This document shows, in pieces, positions 12,314 through 22,215 of a stretch of DNA of 64,000 nt (position 1 is the stretch's first letter; every line of letters begins with the position of its first letter). A model generated the notes under the pieces. It was not told the DNA's origin and did not search any database. It saw only the letters and a program-made list of their open reading frames with translations. This DNA is from Mycogone perniciosa (lineage: Eukaryota > Ascomycota > Sordariomycetes > Hypocreales > Hypocreaceae). The stretch lies in assembly GCA_025331125.1 (NCBI GenBank), contig JAOALB010000001.1, forward strand, positions 186,001 to 250,000, in the 5' to 3' direction. A program made the translations under genes and the position numbers.

Positions 12314-12652
12314 ATTTGGGATTTTGATGTTTAAAATACCAGCACGTATATAGGTTCAATGGCGTATGAGATTAAAACTGCAAATGGATTTAGAAGTGAT
12401 GTGCTCGGTGCTTTGTTGGAAATTTATGCTCCAGTGTGCATCTGATGCCTAACACAAGTATTGTATGTGATGTCGTGAACCTCAAAATTTCTTCATCAAT
12501 GGTGTTTTATAGAGTTTTTTCCCTTTTACCGTTTACATCTATCCCACTTTGCCCATTTTGACGGCAACTTTCGTGCCTACAAATTGAACAATCGCCATCT
12601 GATCAAATATCTCATCAATAAAATTTTCACAACAAACGCAATTCCGGCATTG
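12314..12652. promoter_or_regulatory. NOP7-RRN9 intergenic region
   Basis: This 339-bp gap should carry the NOP7 terminator and the promoter of the RRN9-like gene. Near its right end lies CTCATC (12611-12616) followed by AAAATTTTCA (12620-12629), which on the minus strand reads TGAAAATTTT, similar to the yeast RRPE word of ribosome-biogenesis genes. An in-frame ATG at 12584 would place these words inside the protein; the chosen start at 12653 leaves them in the leader. No other gene is visible. Confidence 0.35.
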
Positions 12653-14691
12653 ATGGGGCACGTTCCAGCCTGGGAACGAAGCTCTCCCGAGTGGGATCTG
12701 GACAGCGATGAGATCGCATCCGTCACATCGCAGGACCTTCATGACCACAGACCAAACCGATGGACTGGACCTCAGAGCTCATGGCGTCGTCTGACGGAAG
12801 AAGAGCGGCAGCTGTGGCGCTCGATGAAGGTGCTGGAGGGGCAGGATTTAGCTGTTCATCTGTACAATGCGTTTGCGCTGAAGAGGCGTGGGAGGGACCC
12901 TGAGACGGCGCAAGATGTCACGGTCACAATGGTGCGTCTTTTTCTTCAGTGATGGCTGGGAGGAAAGGTCGAGGAGAGTTGCTAACGGCAGCGCAGGAAA
13001 ATGGCCAGCAAGGGATATGGGCACCACCCAAGGTATGGACAGCATGGCCCTTGAACGAGACGCGTGTGCCGAGGCAAGAGGTCCCAGAGGAAGAAGACGA
13101 TGATGCCGATCCATTCACAATTCGGAAGAAGGAAACCAGGATGTCTAGCTCTGGACTACAGGAGGAGTTGACGGCCACGATACTGCGACTGGCCAAAGAT
13201 CGCTTTCACAAGAGAAGAAAAGCCGTGCTTGCGTCTATCGAAGAAGATGTGTCGTCACGGGAGAAAGAGGCATCTGACAGAGAAAGGAGAGGTACGTCGG
13301 TGTCGTTGGACTCATCGCCTCCAGCTTCATCAGACGATGACGAGTCAGGTCAAGAGAGTGAGAGAATGGCAGTCGATGAAGAAGAGGACGAGGGGGGAGA
13401 AGACGGCGACGAAAACAAGCCACAGTCCAGACGCAAAGGGCCAACAGTGCCCAAGACATACGATCCAACAATATCCGCAGACGACGACTTATCCTATCGC
13501 CTGCTCAGACCATCTGTTCGACACATCCTATCACGACTAGATACTACGCTGACCATCCTTCACAACGCCCGCATTGCCACCGCCGACTACGCCTCTGATT
13601 CCTCCGCGACCGATGAAGAATCCGAAGGCCAATCCGGCCCCAAGAGAAGCCGCGGCCGTCCTCGAGGCTCACAGGCCGGTGGCATGAGCAGCCCACCGCA
13701 ACCAGGCAGCGTCACACCCGCTACCGCCGCTCGCAGGCGTGGCCGCCCTAAAAAGGTCCACATCCCTCGTGAGGGCGAAACCCACGAGGAGATGCTCGTC
13801 CGCATCGCGCGAGAGTCGCACCGACGACTACCCGCAATGTCACAAGACAGAGTCGCCGCGTTCGAGGAGTGGCTTCGCAAGGGCGACGAGAAGATTGCGC
13901 ATGAACAGGCTCTCCAGCGGGAGGAAGAGGAGCTGGGCATCCAACCCGGGGCCACTGTCCAGGAGAGACGCATGCGCAGGCTCGGCCTCAGGGACTGGAG
14001 CGACGTCGTCGGGGCGGCGGCTTTGGCAGGCTTCTCAGGCGAAGTGATTTCGAGGACGGCGAAGCGATGTGCCAACTTGTTTGGCGAGGGTATGGTAGTC
14101 AGGCGTTTGCTTGAAGCACCGGCGGCCAGGGACCTGGCGTTCCAGAGCGTAGAATATCGTCCTGAGAAGATTCACCCAACCGACCTCGAAGACGATGACG
14201 ACAATGCTGATGATGCTGATGATGAGAGTGATGATGGAACGGCAATATCATCAAGACACACTATCTCCAGACAGCCCTCTGCCATTCCCTTCAGCCGTGA
14301 CGCCAGCTCCGAGCCCCGACGTGGCCGCTCTTCGCCCCATTCCCCGTCACCATTCTCCGTCCCGCAACCTAAATCACGCTCCCAATCTCGATCCTCTGTT
14401 GGGTTCTTCCTCTGCCCGATCCCATCGTGCGAGCGCTCAGTAACGGGCTTCTCCCGGAGACAGAACCTCAAGCGGCACATGCAGCTCGTGCACCCGGGTC
14501 AGGAGGATGAAGAAGAGGGCGATAGCGAGGATGAGGTGTTGGGGGCGGTGCATGTGGATGGGTTCTTGAAGCCTATTTTCCCTACCAGGGGTTGGAGGGA
14601 GAATCCCACCCCAAACTTGCTGGTGAGGAAGAGGGCGGCGAGTTCTGAGGGTCGGGAGACGAGTGTTGATGAAGGAGATTCATCTTCTTGA
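12653..14691 (+). CDS. RRN9-like RNA polymerase I initiation factor with AT-hooks and C2H2 finger
   Basis: Probably related to Rrn9, a subunit of the upstream activation factor that recruits RNA polymerase I to rDNA promoters. Exons 12653-12931 and 12997-14691 give 657 residues; the 65-bp intron (GTGCGT...GCGCAG, branch CTAAC) is in phase and joins VTVTM to ENGQQGIW. The Rrn9-type signature lies near the N-terminus: NRWTGPQSSWRRLTEEER, then LAVHLYNAFALKRRGR. The middle is acidic and Ser-rich. Two AT-hook-like motifs follow (KRSRGRPRG and RRRGRPKK), then a conserved-looking block (REGETHEEMLVRIARES). A C2H2-like finger (C-x4-C-x15-H-x4-H) lies near residue 566 in CPIPSCERS...KRHMQLVHP. An upstream in-frame ATG at 12584 is possible. 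The family call is from memory of the Rrn9 domain and is good but not certain. Confidence 0.75.
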
Positions 14692-14986
14692 TCAGGCAAA
14701 GGCTGAGACGAGAAGAAAATAGCTAGACAGAAGATGATAAATAAAACACAGGGAACAAACCGCTGGCCTACAAAATCAATCAAGCATTCTCATAACTGAT
14801 ATCCCTTATCCCAAATTCCCTCTAATTTTACATACATATTGACAAAGCAGACCTTGACCCGTGGTATCATGCCCTCCTCCTGCACCGTCTTGAACAAAAT
14901 GTCCCCTTTAATCATTCTTTTTACATTTTCCACTGTGACGACTTTCACCCGCGGTTTCATATTTGTCTTTCATAAGAAGCTCTCTC
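14692..14986. terminator. Convergent 3' region between RRN9-like gene and PP4-R2
   Basis: Two convergent genes end 295 bp apart, so both polyadenylation regions must lie here. AT-rich words suited to 3' processing are present (GATAAATAAAACACAG at about 14735-14750; TTTACATACATATTGAC near 14826). No ORF of interest was seen. Confidence 0.4.
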
Positions 14987-16488
14987 TCAAGTCTCCATCT
15001 TATCAGCATCTTCATCGCCGTCGCCATTCTGAGCATCCGACTGCTCGTCCCCGTTGGTTGTCCCCATTCCCTCAGGCAGCGTCGTCACAGATGTCTCGCC
15101 ATCGCCACTTGGCGCATCTTCCTTAATTTTCTTCGCCGCCGTGTCGCCTTCGAGGTCCTCGTCAGCCTCGCGCTTCGAAGCCACGCTCTCGGCGCCGGGG
15201 CTTTTTGGCGCAGCCTCGCCGTTGTCGCTCTGAGCGGATTCCTCCCCTTCATGTCTTCGTCCAACCGCAGCCTCCACATCAATACCTTGCATCTCAACAC
15301 CTCCTTCGCCGACATAGCTTGTCGTGGCGGATTGCGGGCCCGTGTCATCCACGCCAATCTCCTCTGGTCCTCTGGCGTGCGGCACTTCTTCCTCGTCTTC
15401 TCCCATGTGTTGATCCTCCGCCGCTGGCCCAGGGGCTCCATGTCCATTCTCAGGCACCATGTCATATGTCCGGGACAGCTGACTGACGGGCACCACGCCG
15501 GCGCGCTGTTCCTGCCTAAGTAGCTCGCCCTGCGTAATGCCCCTAGAATGGCCTGTCGACGGAACCCCATTCACGCTGACAGAGACGGTCTCTATGCTGC
15601 CCATGCCATTAGGGCCGTCAATCGTCTCGGTGCCCTCACTATGGATCTGCGCTCCCGGCGTCCCGCCATTACTCTCTGGGCTCCTCCTCGTCAACCAGGG
15701 AATAGGCGTCAACAACGCACCTCCCAGAGCTTCATCCGACCCAACCGCTGCCGTTGTCGGATTGCTCCATGACACCGTCACGGCCGGGTCCTTAGCATCC
15801 TCCCCATTGAGACGCATGGACGACATATCCGGTATAGGCAGCGGCAGAGGGTACGTGTTCGTGCCGGACGTGACTTGCACCACCCTGTCCACCGCATGGA
15901 GATACGACGCCAGAGCCTTGTAATGCGCACGGGGGTTCAATACCAACTCTGCGAGGCGCTGGATAGTATGTGGTGGGTGGGAGTTGAAGCGGCCGACCTG
16001 GCGGTTGATGTCCTCCAGCATGTCGGCGATCTGCTTAGGCAGCACGCCAGGCTCAAGAGGCTGGGCCGTGGCCGGTGCTGAAGTCGGTGGCTGATTAACT
16101 GGTGCATTCTCCTTGTCTGTCTCCTCGGAGGAGGGCTCGAGGGGCGATGAGGAGGGCAGTGGGGAGAGCATTCGTGTGTCTGAGGTCTGGCGCGGTGCTA
16201 GCAGAGGCGATAGGTTCGGTATAGGGAAGTCATTGTGTGCGATCTGATTGTAGGAGGTCAGCCTATCTGTAAAGAAGCTCTTTTCTATATGACCTCAAGC
16301 GTACCCTATCAAGACGCGCCAGGATGTCGCTTCGCAGTCCTGGCCAGGAGGCTCTAGAAGAGAGTCATGTTAGCAAGCTGTTGAGCGGCGCGTGAGGCAC
16401 GAAACATGTTAGCATAGAAAACCTACACTGCCAGGGGCTCTCCTGCAGCAATCCTGCCGAGCAGGCCGTTTTCGCTGTCTATTTCCAT
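14987..16488 (-). CDS. Protein phosphatase 4 core regulatory subunit R2
   Basis: Regulatory subunit of the PP4 phosphatase, a nuclear complex acting in DNA-damage recovery and chromatin signalling. Three minus-strand exons give 455 residues: 16488-16427 (62 bp), 16353-16305 (49 bp) and 16243-14987. Introns of 73 bp (16354-16426, GTAGGT...TCTAG) and 61 bp (16244-16304, GTACGC...ATCAG) keep the frame. The joined N-terminus reads MEIDSENGLLGRIAAG, then SWPGLRSDILARLDR-IAHNDFPIP, then HPPHTIQRLAELVLNPRAHY and LASYLHAVDRVVQVTS, the diagnostic PPP4R2 core. The remainder is acidic, low-complexity and ends in a Lys/Asp-rich tail with a possible nuclear signal (AAKKIKEDA). The first two exons are small and easily missed. 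The SPRY gene ends 240 bp upstream on the same strand. Confidence 0.9.
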
Positions 16489-16728
16489 GGGGCAACGTTG
16501 TCTGTGTGGGATATATTGAGTCTGAGGTTGTTGCAACATTCTTTATCGCGTGGCGTATCTCGGAGGGGTTGCATCAAAGCGAGTGTGCGAGAATACCTTG
16601 TAGATGCATAATCTCTCATGATCTGATATCATGAAGTAGGAAAGACAGTTTCTTCATCTAAGCCCAACAAACATTAAAAACTACTAGTATAGCAATAACC
16701 TAATTCAGGAGGCGCGACATTTTCCATC

Positions 16729-17994
16729 TCAGAGGTCAAATCTAGCTTCCTTATACATCCATTGCGAAGGATCAAAAACAACCTCAAAGTTCGTTCCATC
16801 AAACACCCCAATTGCACAGCTCAAGTCATGGAAACCCTCCAAACCCGTCACAGGCAGGTCTTGCTCTGCATCCGTCTCCTCATGAAGATCCCATCCGCCG
16901 GTCTTCCTCCCGTTTCTCGTGAAAAAGATTTCCACCCGCGGCTTGTGCGTTCCGGTAGGGGTAAACGTCATGCCGATGCCATACGTCTCGCCCTTGCGGA
17001 ATTCAGTCGTGAAGTCTTTGCCGCCCCAGCGATCGTTGATGTACTTGTGCCCGTCGTCACCGTGCACACCCAAGCTGCCGCGGTGCCATCCGGGGAGTCG
17101 AAACGATGGATAGGGGAGAGCTGTAAAGCCCAGAGCGAGGTTGATTGTGCGGCTGTCGCGGCGGATTTTGACTTCGTAGTAGACGGTCTTTGGCTGGCCC
17201 ACCACTGTAGGATCGTGCTCGTTCACGACATAAAGCGGAGGATACGCGATGAAGCATCGATCAGGGCTGTCCTTGATAGTTTGGACCTCCCAGTGTCCCA
17301 GCCCAAGCCAATTCAACTTACCGCTGAACCCGGGAGGCTCCATGAGTCGAATATTGTTGGAGTGCAGTGCCATCTTGCCCGCTTGGTCAAGAGTCATTGG
17401 CGTGACCACCGGGTACTGCTCGCACCAGGCCTCACCCGCCTCAGCCTCCTGCTCTGTAGCATTATTGGCTGGTGAACTGTCATATCCGCTGAAGATAGCC
17501 GGAGGTGGTGGGAATAGTGATGTGTCCGGGACAGCAGCTTGCCAGTCGTGTCCAGTGTTTGACGCCATCATTTCTGGCGGAGGAGCAGTCCAATCCTTGG
17601 AAGAAGGAGGTGGTCCCGGCGGAGGAGCATAGTCCCCTTGCGGATGCGAAGGAGGCGGCCCTGATGGAGGAGCATAGTTCCACTGCTGGTGCGAAGGGGG
17701 TGGTCCGGGAGGGGGGGCATAGTCGCCCTGTTGTCGGCCTGGTGGCGGACCTTGAGGCGGCACGTAGTCATGTTGTTGCTGTTGCTGTTGCTGTTGTCCT
17801 GGAGGAGGTCCAACAGGAGGCGCATAATCCATTGCGGCCGGCGGAGCGTAGCTCTGTTTCCCCGAAGGTCCCTCCCCGTTTGACGTGTTCGGCGGGCTAT
17901 ATCTGCTCATCTTCACATCCGTCTGCCCATTGGGGACCTGCGCTGGCCTCGGAGCCGGCTCATCACTCTCCTCTTTCTTGCTGCCGAAGCACAT
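16729..17994 (-). CDS. SPRY-domain protein with proline-rich N-terminal repeats
   Basis: A single exon of 421 residues starting at MCFGSKKEESDE. The frame is open 24 codons upstream to 18066, but the Cys-2 start looks like the conserved fungal form and could be S-acylated. Residues about 40-165 carry imperfect repeats of the type DYAPPPGPPPS, interrupted by a poly-Gln run encoded by CAG/CAA codons at about 17775-17800. A SPRY fold follows: WEVQTIKDSPDRCFIAYPP, TVYYEVKIRRDSRTINLALG, PGWHRGSLGVHGDDGH, YGIGMTF, RVEIFFTRNGRKTGGW and LSCAIGV. SPRY domains mediate protein binding; in yeast, Ssh4 and Ear1 use one as ubiquitin-ligase adaptors in membrane traffic, but I see no transmembrane segment here. 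The specific role is unknown. Confidence 0.85.
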   Translation of the reverse strand: MCFGSKKEESDEPAPRPAQVPNGQTDVKMSRYSPPNTSNGEGPSGKQSYAPPAAMDYAPPVGPPPGQQQQQQQQHDYVPPQGPPPGRQQGDYAPPPGPPPSHQQWNYAPPSGPPPSHPQGDYAPPPGPPPSSKDWTAPPPEMMASNTGHDWQAAVPDTSLFPPPPAIFSGYDSSPANNATEQEAEAGEAWCEQYPVVTPMTLDQAGKMALHSNNIRLMEPPGFSGKLNWLGLGHWEVQTIKDSPDRCFIAYPPLYVVNEHDPTVVGQPKTVYYEVKIRRDSRTINLALGFTALPYPSFRLPGWHRGSLGVHGDDGHKYINDRWGGKDFTTEFRKGETYGIGMTFTPTGTHKPRVEIFFTRNGRKTGGWDLHEETDAEQDLPVTGLEGFHDLSCAIGVFDGTNFEVVFDPSQWMYKEARFDL

Positions 17995-18866
17995 GGCTGT
18001 TTGGAGCTTGTGCTGTTTGGAGCTTATGCTGTCTATATGTTCGAAACCAATTGCTTTCCTGCTCACTTTCAGGGGGAAAGACTGGGACAGCGTTTGAGAA
18101 ATATGAATGAGACCAGAATGCGGGGAGATGAATAATGATCAATGCTTTGTTTTGCGGTTGGAGACAATGACCTGATGTCTGTTGCGACGTTCCTGGTGTG
18201 GCTGTGCTCGACTTGCTCTTGGCACTTGAGCGGGAGGCCTACTCCTTCTGATTAGTAGATATCTGTATGTAGAGTATAGTATATCCAGACGTGTAGTGGA
18301 TTTAGTGGATTTGGATTTGAGATCAAAGCTACCTATCAATCAATGATCCTCTCTATTGACCGCAGGCTACCGCAGGCTACTGACTGCTCCGTATTAACTT
18401 ATATATCTATTTAGTTAGGACTGCTCAATACAGACGCCAGCACAGCCCCAAAGACGTCATAGCCCACCAGTCGGTAAATTCAACCTCATTGTGGCTGTGA
18501 CGAGTCGGGCTGACCTCTAACTCAATACGGAACTATTCCGTTCCCCTATCTCACCCACCTCCTTGATGACTTAATGATTAGTGTTCTAGAACATCATGAC
18601 GATAGATTGCGGCTGGCATCCAAAGCTCGGTTCTCGTAGTAGTAGTAGTTATTAATCTCTGTAATACTCCATAGAATGTATGACATAGAATGTGGCAGAC
18701 ATGGCCACTCTACTTACTCTCTGATTTCCTTCGTTGCCTCTCATACCGGGCCATCTCACCTATGACCCCCCTTCTATGAAACCAATTTCCCCAATTAGTA
18801 TTCACAACAGAGAGTGCGTAAACGCAACAGGCAAGGCAAGGCAACAAAGATGTGTAGACAAGCGGG
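17995..18866. other. Intergenic region, SPRY promoter and CAX 3' end
   Basis: These 872 bp hold no recognisable gene. They should contain the SPRY gene promoter on the left and the 3' end of the exchanger gene on the right. A run of AGT trinucleotides (GTAGTAGTAGTTATT near 18638) and a short direct repeat (CCGCAGGCTA twice near 18360) are the only structures noted. Confidence 0.5.
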
Positions 18867-21236
18867 TTAGCCGCTGCCCCCCCACGAGCTTGCTTCTTCT
18901 CCCTCCGGGTAAAAGAAAGCAACAACGGCGATAATACAGTACACTGCACACAACAGTGCACCTTCCAGGTAGTTGCTTCGACCATCCAAGACAAGGAAAT
19001 TGACCATGAAAGCCGATACAAAGAGACAGACCGTCTCGAAGAGAGTAAAGTACAACGACATATCCTTATTCAGAATCCATCCCAGAATAACAATAAGCGG
19101 TGTGACGAAAAGGGCAATCTGAATAGAGCTGCCGACAGCAACACCAATGGCCAGATCCATCTTGTTCTTCATAGCCACAGTAAGAGCCGTGACGTGCTCG
19201 GCAGCATTACCGACGATGGGGAGGAGAATGAGACCGATGAAGACCTCACCAATGCTAGTGGTGCTAGTGACCGCTTCGATTGAAGAGATGAGAAACTCGG
19301 CACAGGTTGCCACAAGACCGGTTGTCAAAAGGAGTAGAACGACGGACGCCCATGTAGTTAGATGCTCCTCATCCTCATCGTGATCCGCTTCGTCATTGGG
19401 CCGACCCATTCGATTGAGAGTCGCCATAGGGATCTGAGCCGGAAACATCGCACCAGGAGCCCGGAAGGGAATCTGGGGAAGCCTATCGGGAAGCGAGTTG
19501 GTCCGCCTGATGCCGTAGCGAACACGAGGCACGGGACCGGAAGGAGTAGGCGCCGAAGTTCCCTGCTCAGGTTGCTGGATAAAGACGCTGGGTGCCAGAT
19601 TCTTGACTGACATGACACGCAGGGCAGCTAACGGCCGTTTGGTTGCGGCGCCAGTACCTGTCTCATTCTGGGGGTATGGGACGATCTCATCCCGAACGGC
19701 AAAATCGACACGACGAGGTTCCCCCTCACCACCAGTTGCCGGCGTGTTCTCGGGTCGCTCCGTGATGGTGGGTTGGTCATCGTCTTCTTCAAAGTGACGG
19801 CGGTGGTGGCGCTTCTTCTTATACTTCTTGCGCATTTGACGAAGACTGGGCTTTCTAAGTCGATGAGATTTTTCTTCTTCTACAACTGCTTCCTCATTTG
19901 TTTCTGTAGATGAGAAACGGGGTACTCGAGGCCGGGAGGAGGAAGTCTCGGAAGCAGCCTCTTCCTGGGGACTGGTATTGTTTGTCGCAAAGGATGAACT
20001 TCTGGTAGCACGCAAAACATGGCCTTCCGTAGAAGCAACAGAGGACTTTCGTCTTCGGCCAGCGCGAAGGACCTTCTTCATCCTACGACGAACAGTGTCT
20101 CGGGAGCGGCTTGAATCATCAGAATCTGAGCTGTCTGACGAACTAGAATCGGAGCTGGACGAATCCAACCATGCGGCGGCAGGTCCAGGGATTGATTCGG
20201 CATCAACAATGTGCTGTGGCGTTGATTCGTACATGTATGCATGCGACTTGAGCTGGAACAACAGATAGATGATATATACCAGCAACAGGATAACACTGGT
20301 TCCGCGGCTGATTTTGAGCGATTGGGCGTCGGCTCGATGGGAATCGCTGAACGATGCGTGGAAAGCCGTGGGAAGGACGAGACTGATGACACTCAGACTG
20401 AGTAGACAGGCGCTCATCTGCGTTACGGTACTATTGTAGACCTGCTCTCGGTAGCGCAAGCCGCCGAGGAAGAAACCCATTCCCAGAATGAGGAGCAGGT
20501 TAGCGAGGATAGAGCCCAGAAGAGATGCTTGGACGATTCGTATTTGGTTCTTGACCAAGGCAATGATGAAGATGATGAGCTCCACGGCATTACCAAATGT
20601 CACATTAAGCAAGGCGCCGAGCGCGTCGCCCATCTTCCGGGCCACCGACTCGGTAGCAAAGCCGAGAAGACCAGCCAGCGGGATCACAGCAATGCAGTTC
20701 ATGGCGAAAACGATGCCGCCAGGAATGCCTTTGATCTGGGCGACGACGATGCCAAGCGGGACAAAGACGAGTAGGACATTGACCCAACTATGTGTGATGA
20801 CGAGCCAACAGGACCGGCGGACTTCTTCGGCAAAGGTACGCTTCTTCTTGGTCTCTTGGTCTATGTCAACGCTGTTGATGTCATTGTCGCAATTAAAGGT
20901 GACTTCATGGCCCTCCTTCGTATTTACGACAGTCCTCTGCCCCTCATCTTGAGAAGATGAGGCAGATGGGAACTGCTGAGGCGTGGTTCTGAGGGAGCTC
21001 GCGTCTGGCTTCTCGTTATTGATGGCTGCGTTGGAGCTGACATTGTGGCTTCGGGGTGTTGTTTCGTGATCCTTGTTTCCGTTTGGAACAGTAGGAGAAA
21101 TGCCGACCGTTGAATCGTTCACGGGCGGCGAGTTGGAGGGCTGATGAGTGATCGGCCGGTCGGAGAATCCATCCGCTACGGGTTGTGCACCAGAGCGTTT
21201 GGAACCTATATCGGGGTCGGATGAGGTTTCCTTCAT
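18867..21236 (-). CDS. CAX-family vacuolar Ca2+/H+ exchanger with large central insert
   Basis: Cation/proton antiporter expected in the vacuolar membrane, exporting cytosolic Ca2+ in exchange for lumenal protons. A single exon of 789 residues. After a disordered N-terminus of about 140 residues, the membrane core starts near WLVITHSWVNVLLVFVPLG. Both alpha-repeat signatures are intact: GNAVEL at 215-220 and GNAAEH at 676-681, with the transported-ion glutamates present. Between the two halves lies an insert of about 290 residues containing an acidic Ser/Asp tract (about 360-378), a Lys/Arg/His-rich stretch (RKKYKKKRHHRRHFEED) and Ser/Thr/Pro-rich sequence. Yeast Vcx1 is only about 411 residues, so the family core is accompanied by long regulatory-looking extensions. 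It is the most upstream of three minus-strand genes (CAX, SPRY, PP4-R2) transcribed in tandem from 21.2 down to 15.0 kb. Confidence 0.92.
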   Translation of the reverse strand: MKETSSDPDIGSKRSGAQPVADGFSDRPITHQPSNSPPVNDSTVGISPTVPNGNKDHETTPRSHNVSSNAAINNEKPDASSLRTTPQQFPSASSSQDEGQRTVVNTKEGHEVTFNCDNDINSVDIDQETKKKRTFAEEVRRSCWLVITHSWVNVLLVFVPLGIVVAQIKGIPGGIVFAMNCIAVIPLAGLLGFATESVARKMGDALGALLNVTFGNAVELIIFIIALVKNQIRIVQASLLGSILANLLLILGMGFFLGGLRYREQVYNSTVTQMSACLLSLSVISLVLPTAFHASFSDSHRADAQSLKISRGTSVILLLVYIIYLLFQLKSHAYMYESTPQHIVDAESIPGPAAAWLDSSSSDSSSSDSSDSDDSSRSRDTVRRRMKKVLRAGRRRKSSVASTEGHVLRATRSSSFATNNTSPQEEAASETSSSRPRVPRFSSTETNEEAVVEEEKSHRLRKPSLRQMRKKYKKKRHHRRHFEEDDDQPTITERPENTPATGGEGEPRRVDFAVRDEIVPYPQNETGTGAATKRPLAALRVMSVKNLAPSVFIQQPEQGTSAPTPSGPVPRVRYGIRRTNSLPDRLPQIPFRAPGAMFPAQIPMATLNRMGRPNDEADHDEDEEHLTTWASVVLLLLTTGLVATCAEFLISSIEAVTSTTSIGEVFIGLILLPIVGNAAEHVTALTVAMKNKMDLAIGVAVGSSIQIALFVTPLIVILGWILNKDMSLYFTLFETVCLFVSAFMVNFLVLDGRSNYLEGALLCAVYCIIAVVAFFYPEGEEASSWGGSG

Positions 21237-21787
21237 CGAACAGGTGTTGCGTGTTGAGAATTGAGAGACACGAGATGTCGCGTTTGAGAGCTCGGACGCA
21301 GTGCAGTGTATGATACACGGAGATAGCCCAGTATCTATCCGGACAAGGAGAGGAGGAAATTAAGTGTAGTACTAGTAGAAGAAGAAGAACGGGGCAAAGA
21401 GAGAGATCCGGGAATGTTTAAATACCCACGGAAGGATTAGATATGGGTTAATATGACAGAGAGATAGACGGGACTGGCACGTTGCCCAAGTACAGGGATG
21501 TTGAAGGTTGTGGGGAGAATGCGGGCCCGCTTGCAGCAGTTGATTGGCGACCTAGCGCACCGATTAGGCCTGATGTCATCCACTAAGCCCAGGAGTGGCG
21601 CTGTAATTAATAGAACCTCCAGCGGACCGGTAGTTGGGGGCCTGCTAACGACGCAATGCGGCCAAGTACTCGTACTCCTTCGTACTGCAGCCGGTACCTG
21701 ATCGCTATCATTGAAGCCATCGTCATCCGTTTTCCGCCACTTGAACGCAAACAACAGCAATGCATCGCTTACCTCTTCCTTCGCCCG

Positions 21788-21808
21788 TCACTCACTCACT
21801 CACTCACT
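21788..21808. repeat. (TCAC)n tetranucleotide tract
   Basis: Five perfect copies of TCAC in the upstream region of the exchanger gene. Confidence 0.8.
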
Positions 21809-21984
21809 CGCACTCAGGCATTCCAGCAAAAACAGGGGCGAACCGCCACGCGCGGCCGGACTCCGAGACACCCAGTAGTAGTATTGATACGGGTCGAGGA
21901 GCGGAACCACCCGTGCAAATCATCGCCCTGAGTATATCCTAGTTGACGCCGTATTCTCCTCTATAGTTACGAAGTACATCTAGT

Positions 21985-22002
21985 GTACGGAGTACTCCGT
22001 AC
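21985..22002. repeat. 18-bp perfect palindrome of the TACGGAG unit
   Basis: Reads GTACGGAGTACTCCGTAC, identical to its own reverse complement, with a CGG-N6-CCG core. Confidence 0.9.
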
Positions 22003-22192
22003 CACCAATCCATTCAGTATGGAAAGATATTACACTCCCGCGCGCTTTGATTCACCGAATGGAAGCAGAATCGCATCAAAGGAGTCATGTGGGCGCTGAC
22101 TGACACGACACCATTTAGTGTTATCCTATCCCCACAGAATCCACTCAATAATTCAAGGTTATCAAAAGGGGCTGAGGCTTGCACCTCGTGCG

Positions 22193-22215
22193 TACTCCGT
22201 ACTCCGTACTCCATA
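22193..22215. repeat. Three-unit TACGGAG-type direct array
   Basis: Three consecutive complement-orientation heptamers, the last with one substitution (CTCCATA). Confidence 0.85.

Noticed and set aside
13587..14075. 162-codon antisense ORF inside the RRN9-like gene
   Set aside because: Ser/Arg-rich shadow of the coding strand; the sense frame carries recognisable motifs.
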